From Pseudoduganella violacea (lineage in GTDB: Bacteria > Pseudomonadota > Gammaproteobacteria > Burkholderiales > Burkholderiaceae_D), in contig NZ_JACHXD010000002.1 in assembly GCF_014191875.1 (NCBI RefSeq), positions 62,001 through 126,000 of the forward strand: a stretch of 64,000 nucleotides of DNA, in the 5' to 3' direction. Of this stretch, positions 24,312 through 31,861 are shown in pieces. Under the pieces are notes generated by a model. It was given only the letters and a program-made list of their open reading frames with translations. It was not told the origin of the DNA and did not search any database. The translations under genes were made by a program, and so were the position numbers. The first letter of the stretch is position 1; the number at the start of each line of letters is the position of its first letter.

Positions 24312-26207
24312 ATGATTTCTCCTTCCATCAAGCGCGCCCTGCTCGCCACGCTGCTGGCGACAGCTCTGCAGGCGCAGGCTGATCCCATCCCCACCCCAAT
24401 CGACCAGGCCTACCCCGGCACCATCGTGATGAAGGTCGATGCTTCCGACACCGCGCAGAATATCTTCCGCGTCCGTCAAAGCATCCCCGTCGCGCCGGGT
24501 AAATTGACGCTGCTGTATCCGCAATGGGTGCCGGCCAACCATGGCCCGAGCGGTGCGCTGAACCAGTTCGCCGGCCTGAAGATCACGGCGGGCGGCAAGC
24601 ACGTGGCATGGCGCCGCGACAACGTCCATGTGCATGCCTTCCACCTGGAAGTGCCGCAGGGCGCGTCGCAGCTGGAAGTCGAGTATCAATACCTGTCGCC
24701 GACCGATGCGAGCCAGGGCCGCACCACGATGACCCAGGACATCCTCGGCGTGCAATGGCAATCGATGACGCTCTACCCGGCCGGCTATTTCACGCGCCGC
24801 ATTCCGATCCAGCCCACGCTGTCCTTGCCGAAGGACTGGCAGTACGGCAGCGCGCTGGAACTGGCCGAGCGCAAAGGCGACGACCTGGTATTCAAGACCA
24901 CCGACCTGGAAACCTTCATCGACTCGCCGCTGTTCGCGGGCCGCTACTTCAAGCGCTTCGACCTCGATCCGGGCGCCAAGCTGCCGGTGCACCTGAACGT
25001 GGTGGCAGACAATGCCGAGGCGCTGGAAACCAAGCCTGAGCAGATCGAGGCGCACCGCAACCTGATCAAGCAGGCCTACAAGCTGTTCAACTCCCAGCAC
25101 TACCGCCACTACGACTTCCTGCTCGCGCTGAGCGAGGAATTCGGCGGCGTCGGACGCGAGCACCACGAGTCCAGCGAGAACGGCGTCAAGCTCGATTACT
25201 TCAGCGACTGGACCAAGAGCGAAGCCGGACGCGCCCTGCTGCCGCATGAATTCACACACTCGTGGAACGGCAAATTCCGCCGTCCCGCCGGCCAGGACGT
25301 CCCGAATTTCAACACGCCGCTGCAGAACGACCTGCTGTGGGTGTACGAAGGTCAGACCCAGTACTGGGGCAATGTGCTGGCCTCGCGTTCCGGCCTGGTG
25401 AAGCTGGCCCACGTGCGTGACGTGCTGGCTTCGATGGCCGCGCGCTACGACAATATGGCCGGCCGCAGCTGGCGTCCGGTGCAGGACACCACCAACGACC
25501 CGATCGTCAACGCACGCCGTCCGCAAGGCTGGAACAGCTGGCAGCGCAGCGAGGACTACTACACCGAGGGTGCGCTGATCTGGCTCGACGTCGACACCAA
25601 GATCCGCGAACTGTCGGGTGACAAGCGCTCGCTCGACAACTTCGCGCGCGACTTCTTCGGCATCGCCGACGGCAAGCGCTTCGCCGACTTCTACCAGTTC
25701 GACGACGTGGTCAAGACGCTCAACGCCATCCAGCCTTACGACTGGGCGCCCTTCCTGCGCAGCCGCCTCGACGAAAACGGCCCGGCGCCGCTGGACGGCT
25801 TCAAGCGCGCCGGCTGGAAGCTCGCCTACAGCGAGAAGCCGACCGACTTCCTGAAGATGGTCGAAGAGCGCAGCCGCAGCGCCGACTTCCAGTACTCGCT
25901 GGGCTTCTCGGTGGGCGCCGAAGGCAAGATCGAAGCGATCCAATGGGATGGCGTCGGCTTCAAAGCCGGCTTGGCCGGCGGCACCGTGCTGCTGGCCGTC
26001 AATGGCCGCAGCTACAAACCCGACGTGCTGCGCAAAGCCGTCACCGCCGCCAAGACCGACAGCAAGCCGATCGAACTGCTGCTCAAGCGCGGCAGCCACT
26101 ACCGCACCGTCAGCCTCGACTACCACGGCGGCCTCAAGTACCCGCGTCTCGAACGCATCGAAGGCACGCCCGACCGCCTCGAAGCCATCCTCCAACCCCG
26201 CAAATAA
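24312..26207 (+). CDS. M61-family metallopeptidase (glycyl aminopeptidase-like)
   Basis: A 631-residue exported peptidase. A signal peptide (to about residue 22, QAQA) is followed by the M61 N-terminal beta domain and catalytic domain with the zinc site HEFTH (H312, H316, E313) and the third ligand in LLWVYEGQTQYWG (E346). A C-terminal PDZ-like domain (about 540-620) contains VGFKAGLAGGTVLLAVNGRSY. M61 enzymes prefer N-terminal glycine or alanine substrates. TTAGGAA stands ahead of the ATG at 24312; an earlier in-frame ATG at 24273 would extend the signal peptide oddly. It diverges from the hsp20 gene. Function beyond peptide degradation in the periplasm is not evident. Confidence 0.9.
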   Translation: MISPSIKRALLATLLATALQAQADPIPTPIDQAYPGTIVMKVDASDTAQNIFRVRQSIPVAPGKLTLLYPQWVPANHGPSGALNQFAGLKITAGGKHVAWRRDNVHVHAFHLEVPQGASQLEVEYQYLSPTDASQGRTTMTQDILGVQWQSMTLYPAGYFTRRIPIQPTLSLPKDWQYGSALELAERKGDDLVFKTTDLETFIDSPLFAGRYFKRFDLDPGAKLPVHLNVVADNAEALETKPEQIEAHRNLIKQAYKLFNSQHYRHYDFLLALSEEFGGVGREHHESSENGVKLDYFSDWTKSEAGRALLPHEFTHSWNGKFRRPAGQDVPNFNTPLQNDLLWVYEGQTQYWGNVLASRSGLVKLAHVRDVLASMAARYDNMAGRSWRPVQDTTNDPIVNARRPQGWNSWQRSEDYYTEGALIWLDVDTKIRELSGDKRSLDNFARDFFGIADGKRFADFYQFDDVVKTLNAIQPYDWAPFLRSRLDENGPAPLDGFKRAGWKLAYSEKPTDFLKMVEERSRSADFQYSLGFSVGAEGKIEAIQWDGVGFKAGLAGGTVLLAVNGRSYKPDVLRKAVTAAKTDSKPIELLLKRGSHYRTVSLDYHGGLKYPRLERIEGTPDRLEAILQPRK

Positions 26208-26228
26208 GCTCCCTCAGCTTTGCGCCAA

Positions 26229-26351
26229 ATCAAACAATGTCCCACCCTGGTGTCAGGCGGGGCCGCCGAGGCACCAGAGTAGGACATTCTTTGATCTAGA
26301 TCAGTAAATGTCCGACCTTGGTGCCTGACACCAGGGTGGACATTGTTTGAT
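26229..26351. repeat. Intergenic inverted-repeat element (family copy 1)
   Basis: The arm at 26229-26258 is nearly the exact reverse complement of 26323-26351 (one extra C), enclosing about 64 bases that hold further CACCAGAGT/ACCTTGGTG-type partial palindromes. It lies between convergent M61 and imuB genes and can act as a two-way terminator. The motif TGGTGCCTGACACCA is shared with the elements at 31792 and 54958 in varied form. Confidence 0.75.
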
Positions 26352-26372
26352 GCAGATCAAACGTTGGTGGGC

Positions 26373-27839
26373 TTAGCCGAACATGCCGTGCAGGTACCAG
26401 CGCGGGGTGGCGGTGCCGCCCAGGCGTTCGCGGTAGATCCAGTAGTAGGCGTGGTCCTGGCCTTCGGCGACGAAGTAGTCGCGCGCTTCGGTGCCGTTCC
26501 ACCAGCCGCCTTCGATGCGTTCGGGGGGCGAGACCATGCGCAGCGGGGAGCTGTAATACGGGCGATGTTCGCGCAGGATCAGCTCGATCGGCTTGGCTAA
26601 CAACCAGGCGGGACGCGGCAGGCGCTGGGGCGGCATCTGCGCCTGCACGTGGCTGGAACGCAGCTTTTCGTGCACCGGCACCCAGGCGTTGGCATGCTCG
26701 GGGCGGTAGTCGGCGCGCGGCGAGGGTTGCAGCACATTCTCCGTCCCCAGCCGCGCTACCAGCAGTTCGAACAGGCGTTGACGGTCTTCCTTGCTGCCGC
26801 CTGGTTCGGGAAACAAGGTGTCGCTAAGCGGCGCCATCGGTTTGACTTCGGGCGCTTCCAGGGTCAGGCCGATGACGTGGGCGTCGAGCTGGGTTTTGGC
26901 CAGCCGCTCTTTCAACAGACGCAGCGGATGCTCGTCGCGCCACACGGGGTCGGCCAGGGCGATTTCAATCACGGTCGGCGGCCGTGCCACTCTTCCCCGT
27001 TCATGTTCCAGCGACAGGCGGATGCGTTCGACGGCAAAGTGGCGCGCGCACAGCCAGCCGCACAACTGCTGCAACAGGCGGCAGGCGCCGGACAGCAGCA
27101 AGGCCGCGTCGTCGATGCGATCGAACAGTTCGAGGCGGGCGCGGAAGCTGGCCGGGGCTGCAATCCATTCAAACATTTCGGGACGTTCGCCGCGCGCGGC
27201 ATCCTGCATCTCCAGCACGGCGGCGCCGCAGCGGCGTTGCAGGCCGGGACGCGGCAGCCGTCCCAGCTCGCCCAGGGTCAGGCAACCGATGCCTTCCAGC
27301 CAGTTCAGATAGGGCCGCAGCGGCGGCAACAGGCTCACGGGCAGGCCGTCCAACTTACGTTCCAGCGTGGACAGTTTCAGCGCGCGCCCGGCCCCGCTGC
27401 GCGCCAGCAGCCAGGCGCCGCGCGCGGTGGGCGCGGTGCTGAGACGGGCGCTGTAGCCGAGCGCGCGCAGGCTGTGGCGCAGCTTGCGGCATAAGCTGCG
27501 GATGCCGCCAAACAGTCGCAGGCTGGCGCCCACGTCCAGCAGCAGGGTCGCTTCCTCGCCTTGCGCCACCTGGGGCGTAAATTGCAGCAGGGCCATGGCG
27601 ACGGCTTGCAGCGCTTCGGCTTCCAGCAGGGGCGCGCGCTCGTAAAGCTGGGCCTCGGGCGCCATCATCAGCGCGCCGGCGCGGCGCATGCCGGGGCGCA
27701 CGCCGGCCGCGCGCGCCAGCGGCGAGGCGGCCAGCACGGCCTCCTGCTCCAGCACGACGATGCCGGTATCAACCGACCAGCGCGGGCTGAATACTTCGAG
27801 CGGGAGCCGGGGTAGATGCAGGCCGATCCAGAGGTGCAT
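26373..27839 (-). CDS. imuB: ImuB, Y-family-like mutasome protein
   Basis: A 488-residue protein of the SOS translesion mutasome. MHLWIGLHLPRLPLEVF is the conserved start, which fixes the ATG at 27839. The body has Y-polymerase folds (VLAASPLARAAGVRPGMRRAGA; LLLDVGASLRLFGG) but lacks the acidic catalytic carboxylates of an active polymerase in the usual places; ImuB is known as a scaffold that binds the beta clamp, ImuA and DnaE2. It ends with the family's ARDYFVAEGQDHAYYWIYRE and WYLHGMFG. It overlaps the 3' end of imuA by 71 bases in another frame. dnaE2 does not follow; it lies 26 kb away. Confidence 0.92.
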   Translation of the reverse strand: MHLWIGLHLPRLPLEVFSPRWSVDTGIVVLEQEAVLAASPLARAAGVRPGMRRAGALMMAPEAQLYERAPLLEAEALQAVAMALLQFTPQVAQGEEATLLLDVGASLRLFGGIRSLCRKLRHSLRALGYSARLSTAPTARGAWLLARSGAGRALKLSTLERKLDGLPVSLLPPLRPYLNWLEGIGCLTLGELGRLPRPGLQRRCGAAVLEMQDAARGERPEMFEWIAAPASFRARLELFDRIDDAALLLSGACRLLQQLCGWLCARHFAVERIRLSLEHERGRVARPPTVIEIALADPVWRDEHPLRLLKERLAKTQLDAHVIGLTLEAPEVKPMAPLSDTLFPEPGGSKEDRQRLFELLVARLGTENVLQPSPRADYRPEHANAWVPVHEKLRSSHVQAQMPPQRLPRPAWLLAKPIELILREHRPYYSSPLRMVSPPERIEGGWWNGTEARDYFVAEGQDHAYYWIYRERLGGTATPRWYLHGMFG

Positions 27840-28476
27840 GGCGTTGTAGCAGTGACGGTAATAAAGGTAGGAACAAGGGCGCGTCGCGCCGCGGCCCGCG
27901 CCGCTTGACAAAGCCGATATCGATGCCGCCGGCCGCCGTGCGCAAGGACAGGCGCAGCGGCGCGGGCGAGGCTTCGCGTTCGGCGGCCAGCGGACGCATC
28001 AGGCAAAACAGCGTGTCCCCGCTTTGCGCCGCCAGATGCAGGCGGCGCAGGTTTTCGCCGCGTATCTGCGCTTGCCACAACAGCAAGGCGCCGCAGCAGC
28101 CGCTGCGCAGGATCTGCTCGGCGGCCCACAGGCTGTCGGCGCCCTTGCTGCGTATCCAGATCAGTTGCGAAGGCGGCAGCCCCAGCTCCGACAGGCCCAG
28201 CGTCTGCGGCACCTGGGGCGGCTGCAGAAATACCACCGGCCGCTGCAGGCTGGCCAGGGCCGGATGCAGCAGGCGGATTTCGCCCATGCCCGTCTGTTGC
28301 AGCAGCAGCTCGATCAGTTGCCCGGCCGGCCAGCCGCCGCCCGGCAACTGTGCCGACAGGGCCGCGTAGCCGGTATCCACGCAGCGCGTGGCCGCCTGCG
28401 CCAGCTGCGAAGCCAGCCACAACGAGGGATGCAGTTCCTCGGGCGCGGGCACTGAAGATTGGTCGGATCGGGCCAT
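27769..28476 (-). CDS. imuA: ImuA, RecA-like mutasome protein
   Basis: A 235-residue protein with the ImuA core: LPGGGWPAGQLIELLLQQTGMGEIRLL, RPVVFLQPPQVP and IWIRSKGADSLWAAEQIL. It resembles a truncated RecA and works with ImuB and DnaE2 during SOS mutagenesis. It lacks an intact Walker A lysine motif (GGWPAGQL), as in the family. A LexA box is centred about 30 bases upstream of the ATG. It is cotranscribed with imuB, whose start lies inside this gene. Confidence 0.9.
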   Translation of the reverse strand: MARSDQSSVPAPEELHPSLWLASQLAQAATRCVDTGYAALSAQLPGGGWPAGQLIELLLQQTGMGEIRLLHPALASLQRPVVFLQPPQVPQTLGLSELGLPPSQLIWIRSKGADSLWAAEQILRSGCCGALLLWQAQIRGENLRRLHLAAQSGDTLFCLMRPLAAEREASPAPLRLSLRTAAGGIDIGFVKRRGPRRDAPLFLPLLPSLLQRHAPLDRPASTPAPARSIQPALVG

Positions 28477-28497
28477 GGTCGATAAAAGCGATAAATA

Positions 28498-28513
28498 CTG
28501 TATAAATACACAG
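28498..28513. promoter_or_regulatory. LexA operator (SOS box) for imuA-imuB
   Basis: CTGTATAAATACACAG fits CTGT-N8-ACAG exactly. It lies 22 bases before the imuA start and closely resembles the box before dnaE2 at 529-544. Confidence 0.9.
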
Positions 28514-28614
28514 TACTAGCTGGCGCTGATTTTAGCAAGGTTTACTTGCGGACGAAGCGTGCGCACCACCTGATAGAATCATCAATATTGCTACCCGCCT
28601 AAAGGACCGCCCCC

Positions 28615-29868
28615 TTGAAAACCATGCAACTGATCGGCGCCATCCTGTTTGCCCTGGCCTTGCTGCACACTTTCAGCGCCAAATCCTTCGAAAAACTCTC
28701 GCACCGCTATCCGCGCCACGCGGGCCTGCTGCATCTGCTGGGCGAGGTCGAGGTGGTCTTCGGTTTCTGGGCCTTTATCCTGATCGTGCTGATGGCCTTC
28801 GTGGCCGGCGGCGAAAACGCCATCGCCTACGCCGAAACGCGACAGTACACGGAGCCGCTGTTCGTCTTCGTGGTGATGGTGGTGGCGGCCTCGCGCCCGG
28901 TGCTGGACATCGTGCAGCGCATGTTGAGCGGCCTGGCCCGTCTGGCCCCGGCGCGCACCGAAGTGGCCTTGGTCTGGCTGGGACTGGCCCTGGTGCCGCT
29001 GGCCGGCTCCCTGATCACCGAACCGGCCGCCATGACGCTGGCCGCGCTGATGCTGGCGCCGCAGGTGTTCCGCGCCGGCGTGCCCGAGTGGCTGAAATAC
29101 GGCGCGCTGGGCGTCCTCTTCGTCAATGTCTCGATCGGCGGCACGCTGACCTCCTATGCCGCGCCGCCGGTCCTGATGGTGGCCGCGACCTGGCAGTGGG
29201 ACAGCGCCTTCATGGCGTCCCAATTCGGCTGGAAGGCCGCGCTGGCCGTGCTGCTCAACGCCAGCGTCGTCACCTTCATGCTGAGCAAACACCTGCGCGC
29301 CGCCGGCGACCAACCGGATGCGCTGAGCAAGCCGGAACCGGTGCCGCTGCCAGTCTGCCTGCTGCATCTGGGCGTGCTCGCCGCCGTGGTGCTGCTGGCC
29401 CACCATCCCGTGCTCTTCCTCGGCATCTTCCTGTTCTTCCTCGGCTTCACCCAGGCTTACCAGCGCTACCAAAGCCCGCTGATCCTGAAGGAAGGCTTGC
29501 TGGTCGGCTTCTTCCTGGCCGGCCTCGTGGTCCTGGGCGGCATGCAGCAATGGTGGCTGCAACCCATCGTCTCGCAACTGCAGCCGGTGGCGCTGTTCTT
29601 CGGCGCGCTCGGCCTGACCGCCATCACCGACAATGCCGCCCTCACCTATCTCGGTTCGCTGATCGAAGGCATGGCGCCGCAGGCGCAATACATGCTGGTG
29701 GCGGGCGCGGTGGCGGGCGGCGGTCTGACGGTGATCGCCAACGCGCCCAATCCGGCCGGCGTGGCCCTGCTGCGGCGCGGCTTCCGCGATGAATCGATCA
29801 GCGCCATCGGCCTGCTGCTGGGCGCACTGGCGCCGACCGTCGTGGCGGCGGCCGCCTTCTTCCTGTAA
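28615..29868 (+). CDS. Putative Na+/H+ antiporter-family membrane protein
   Basis: A 417-residue inner-membrane protein with about ten hydrophobic segments (for example FGFWAFILIVLMAFVAGG, VCLLHLGVLAAVVLLAH and GLLVGFFLAGLVVLGG). It carries TEPAAMTLAALMLAPQVF near residue 140 and LTAITDNAALTYLGSL near residue 340, a pair of half-site motifs typical of inverted-repeat ion transporters. This fits the predicted Na+/H+ antiporter family PF07399, recognised from memory. Ion specificity is not proved. It is divergent from imuA and converges with the esterase gene. No regulatory site was recognised. Confidence 0.75.
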   Translation: MKTMQLIGAILFALALLHTFSAKSFEKLSHRYPRHAGLLHLLGEVEVVFGFWAFILIVLMAFVAGGENAIAYAETRQYTEPLFVFVVMVVAASRPVLDIVQRMLSGLARLAPARTEVALVWLGLALVPLAGSLITEPAAMTLAALMLAPQVFRAGVPEWLKYGALGVLFVNVSIGGTLTSYAAPPVLMVAATWQWDSAFMASQFGWKAALAVLLNASVVTFMLSKHLRAAGDQPDALSKPEPVPLPVCLLHLGVLAAVVLLAHHPVLFLGIFLFFLGFTQAYQRYQSPLILKEGLLVGFFLAGLVVLGGMQQWWLQPIVSQLQPVALFFGALGLTAITDNAALTYLGSLIEGMAPQAQYMLVAGAVAGGGLTVIANAPNPAGVALLRRGFRDESISAIGLLLGALAPTVVAAAAFFL

Positions 29869-29885
29869 GCGCTTTTTGTAGGAGA

Positions 29886-31061
29886 CTAGTCGCGCCGGTG
29901 GCGGCCGAAGAAGTCCAGCATCATCTTGCTGGCGTCCGGCCCGGCGGCGGCGTTGAAGGCGAGGCTGGCGTCGCCGCCGCTCCAGGCATGGTCCAGCGCA
30001 TCAACGCTGGCCACGCGCAGCAGCAGCTTGCGGCCCACGTAGAAATCCTGGATGCGGTGGGCATTGTGGCGATTGCCTCGTCCTGCCTTCAACACCGTTT
30101 TGACGGGCGTCTGCAGCGGCAAGCCATTCAGCAGCAGGCTTTGCTGCACCAGCTGCTGCTGGTTCACCGGCCGCACCACATTGTCGCCCTCGCCCTGGAT
30201 CAGGATGGCGGGCATGCGCGGAAACGCCGGACGGCGCGCCAGAAGCTCGCGGATCGCCAGCTCGCCGCGCGGTCCCGCGCCATGCTGCATCACGCCCAGC
30301 GCGCCGATCCGGCTATGGCCGCCGCCAAACACGGGACCGGAATGCAGGCCCACCGCCGCGAACAATTCGGGATGGTTGAGCGCCAGGATATTCGCCATGC
30401 CAGCACCAGCCGAGATGCCGCAGACATAAACGCGGCGACGGTCAATGGGATGCTGCGCCACTATCCGCTCCACGATATCGGCCAGCAGCGCGGTATCGCC
30501 GCCGCCTTCCTGCGTGGCCTTGTCATACCATTTCCAGCAGCGCTGCGAGTGGGAACTGAGCAACTGCTGCGGATACAGCACCGCGTAGCCCTTCTGCTCT
30601 GCCAGCCAATTCATGCGCGTGCCCTGCGCGAACTGCGTTGCGGTCTGGTGGCAGCCATGCAGCATCACCAGCAGCGGCAGGCGCGCATCGGGCGGCGCGC
30701 GGTGCGGCAGGTACAGCCAGTAGCTCATGCGCCGCGGCGGCAGCCCGGCCTGGGCGGGAATCGGATGGTAGGCGGTCAGCCACCTGCCCGGTGCGACCGG
30801 TTCGGCACGTAGCGGCAAAGGCGCGGCCGCCAGGCCAGGAATGGCATGCACGGCAGCGCCGGGATGGCGCTTCGGCGTTCCCGCTTGCGCGACCGCCTTG
30901 CTGCGCTTGGGCGCCGTCTTTGCTGCCGCCTCGGCCGTCTTGACGGCCTTGGCCGATGCTTTCAATACCGACTTCACCATCTTGTCCGCCGCGCGCTGCT
31001 GGGCCTTCCCTGCCTTCATCAGACTACGCAACAGACGCGTTCCCGCCGTCAGCTTTGCCAC
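29886..31061 (-). CDS. PHB-depolymerase-family esterase
   Basis: An alpha/beta-hydrolase of about 391 residues. Motifs: PLLVMLHGCHQTATQFAQGTRMN, the lipase box CGISAGAGMAN with the nucleophile serine, and a C-terminal histidine in DALDHAWSGG. This is the LpqC/poly(3-hydroxybutyrate)-depolymerase family, which includes both true depolymerases and feruloyl-type esterases. The N-terminal 75 residues are rich in Ala and Lys (KAGKAQQRAADKMVKSVLKA) and resemble phasin-like tails that could bind PHB granules; no signal peptide is visible. The start is GTG at 31061, preceded by GGGAGGA; an in-frame GTG five codons earlier is the alternative. Confidence 0.8.
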   Translation of the reverse strand: MAKLTAGTRLLRSLMKAGKAQQRAADKMVKSVLKASAKAVKTAEAAAKTAPKRSKAVAQAGTPKRHPGAAVHAIPGLAAAPLPLRAEPVAPGRWLTAYHPIPAQAGLPPRRMSYWLYLPHRAPPDARLPLLVMLHGCHQTATQFAQGTRMNWLAEQKGYAVLYPQQLLSSHSQRCWKWYDKATQEGGGDTALLADIVERIVAQHPIDRRRVYVCGISAGAGMANILALNHPELFAAVGLHSGPVFGGGHSRIGALGVMQHGAGPRGELAIRELLARRPAFPRMPAILIQGEGDNVVRPVNQQQLVQQSLLLNGLPLQTPVKTVLKAGRGNRHNAHRIQDFYVGRKLLLRVASVDALDHAWSGGDASLAFNAAAGPDASKMMLDFFGRHRRD

Positions 31062-31232
31062 AAAGTCCTCCCGCACGAATCCCTAATGTACGCAGTCTAC
31101 GCCTGCCGTGCTGACGCATCGGTGCGCTGGCACACCATTGAATCCGGTCAAGTACACGCAAAAATAATTTGGACTATGCTGATTTTCAGCCGTCCACCCG
31201 GACGGACTTCCATCCGATTCAAGGAGAAGCAG

Positions 31233-31775
31233 ATGAGCTATCTAGACCGAGATCCATTTGGGATTTACCGCGACCGCGATGAACAAGGCCCAGGCCCGCG
31301 CCTGATGGGCGCCGACACGCTGGTCGGCGAAGACGTGTACAACCGCCAGGAAGAAGACCTGGGCGACATCAAGGAAATCATGCTCGACATGCAGACCGGC
31401 CAGATCGCCTACGCCGTGCTGTCCTTCGGCGGCTGGCTGGGCATGGGCGACAAGCTGTTCGCCGTGCCGTGGCAAAGCCTGCAGCTCGACACTGTGAACA
31501 AACGCTTCCTGCTCGACGTCAGCAAGGAGCAGCTGCGCAACGCGCCGGGCTTCGACAAAGACCGCTGGCCCGATATGGCCAGCTCCGAATTCAGCAGCCA
31601 AGTGCATAGCTTCTACGGCACCCAGGAAGCACTGCCCGGGCAGCGCACGTCCAGCGGCAGCGTGATGGGCCAGAGCACGAGCAGCCTGCAAAGCGGCAGC
31701 GGCTATAGCCAAGGCAGCAGCGTGGGCAGCGAATCCGGCAATCTGAGCGGCGACAAAACCGGTCGCAACTACTAA
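31233..31775 (+). CDS. PRC-barrel domain protein
   Basis: A 180-residue soluble protein. Residues about 30-110 form a PRC-barrel (DTLVGEDVYNRQEEDLGDIKEIMLDM, AVLSFGGWLGMGDKLFAVPW). The C-terminal 60 residues are low-complexity Ser/Gly/Gln (QSTSSLQSGSGYSQGSS). Proteins of this type are often induced by stress in these bacteria, but the role is not known. AAGGAGA lies 5 bases before the ATG at 31233; longer in-frame starts upstream run back into the divergent esterase gene and are rejected. It converges with hrpA, with a repeat element in between. Confidence 0.85.
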   Translation: MSYLDRDPFGIYRDRDEQGPGPRLMGADTLVGEDVYNRQEEDLGDIKEIMLDMQTGQIAYAVLSFGGWLGMGDKLFAVPWQSLQLDTVNKRFLLDVSKEQLRNAPGFDKDRWPDMASSEFSSQVHSFYGTQEALPGQRTSSGSVMGQSTSSLQSGSGYSQGSSVGSESGNLSGDKTGRNY

Positions 31776-31791
31776 ACCGTAAGCGCTGCAC

Positions 31792-31859
31792 AGCCGAGCC
31801 TGTGTCCGATTGGGGTCTGACGGGGACGCCGAGTTCCCAAGGTGGACACGGGCTCAGCT
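31792..31859. repeat. Intergenic inverted-repeat element (family copy 2)
   Basis: AGCCGAGCCTGTGTCC (31792-31807) pairs with GGACACGGGCTCAGCT (31844-31859), 14 of 16 positions. It shares the GCCGAGCC-GTGTCC arm with the perfect copy at 54958. It lies between two convergent genes and may end both transcripts. Confidence 0.7.
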
Positions 31860-31861
31860 AT

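Noticed and set aside
30846..31232. Long in-frame upstream extension of the PRC-barrel gene
   Set aside because: The extension overlaps the divergent esterase gene and has no signal or domain, while AAGGAGA marks the start at 31233.
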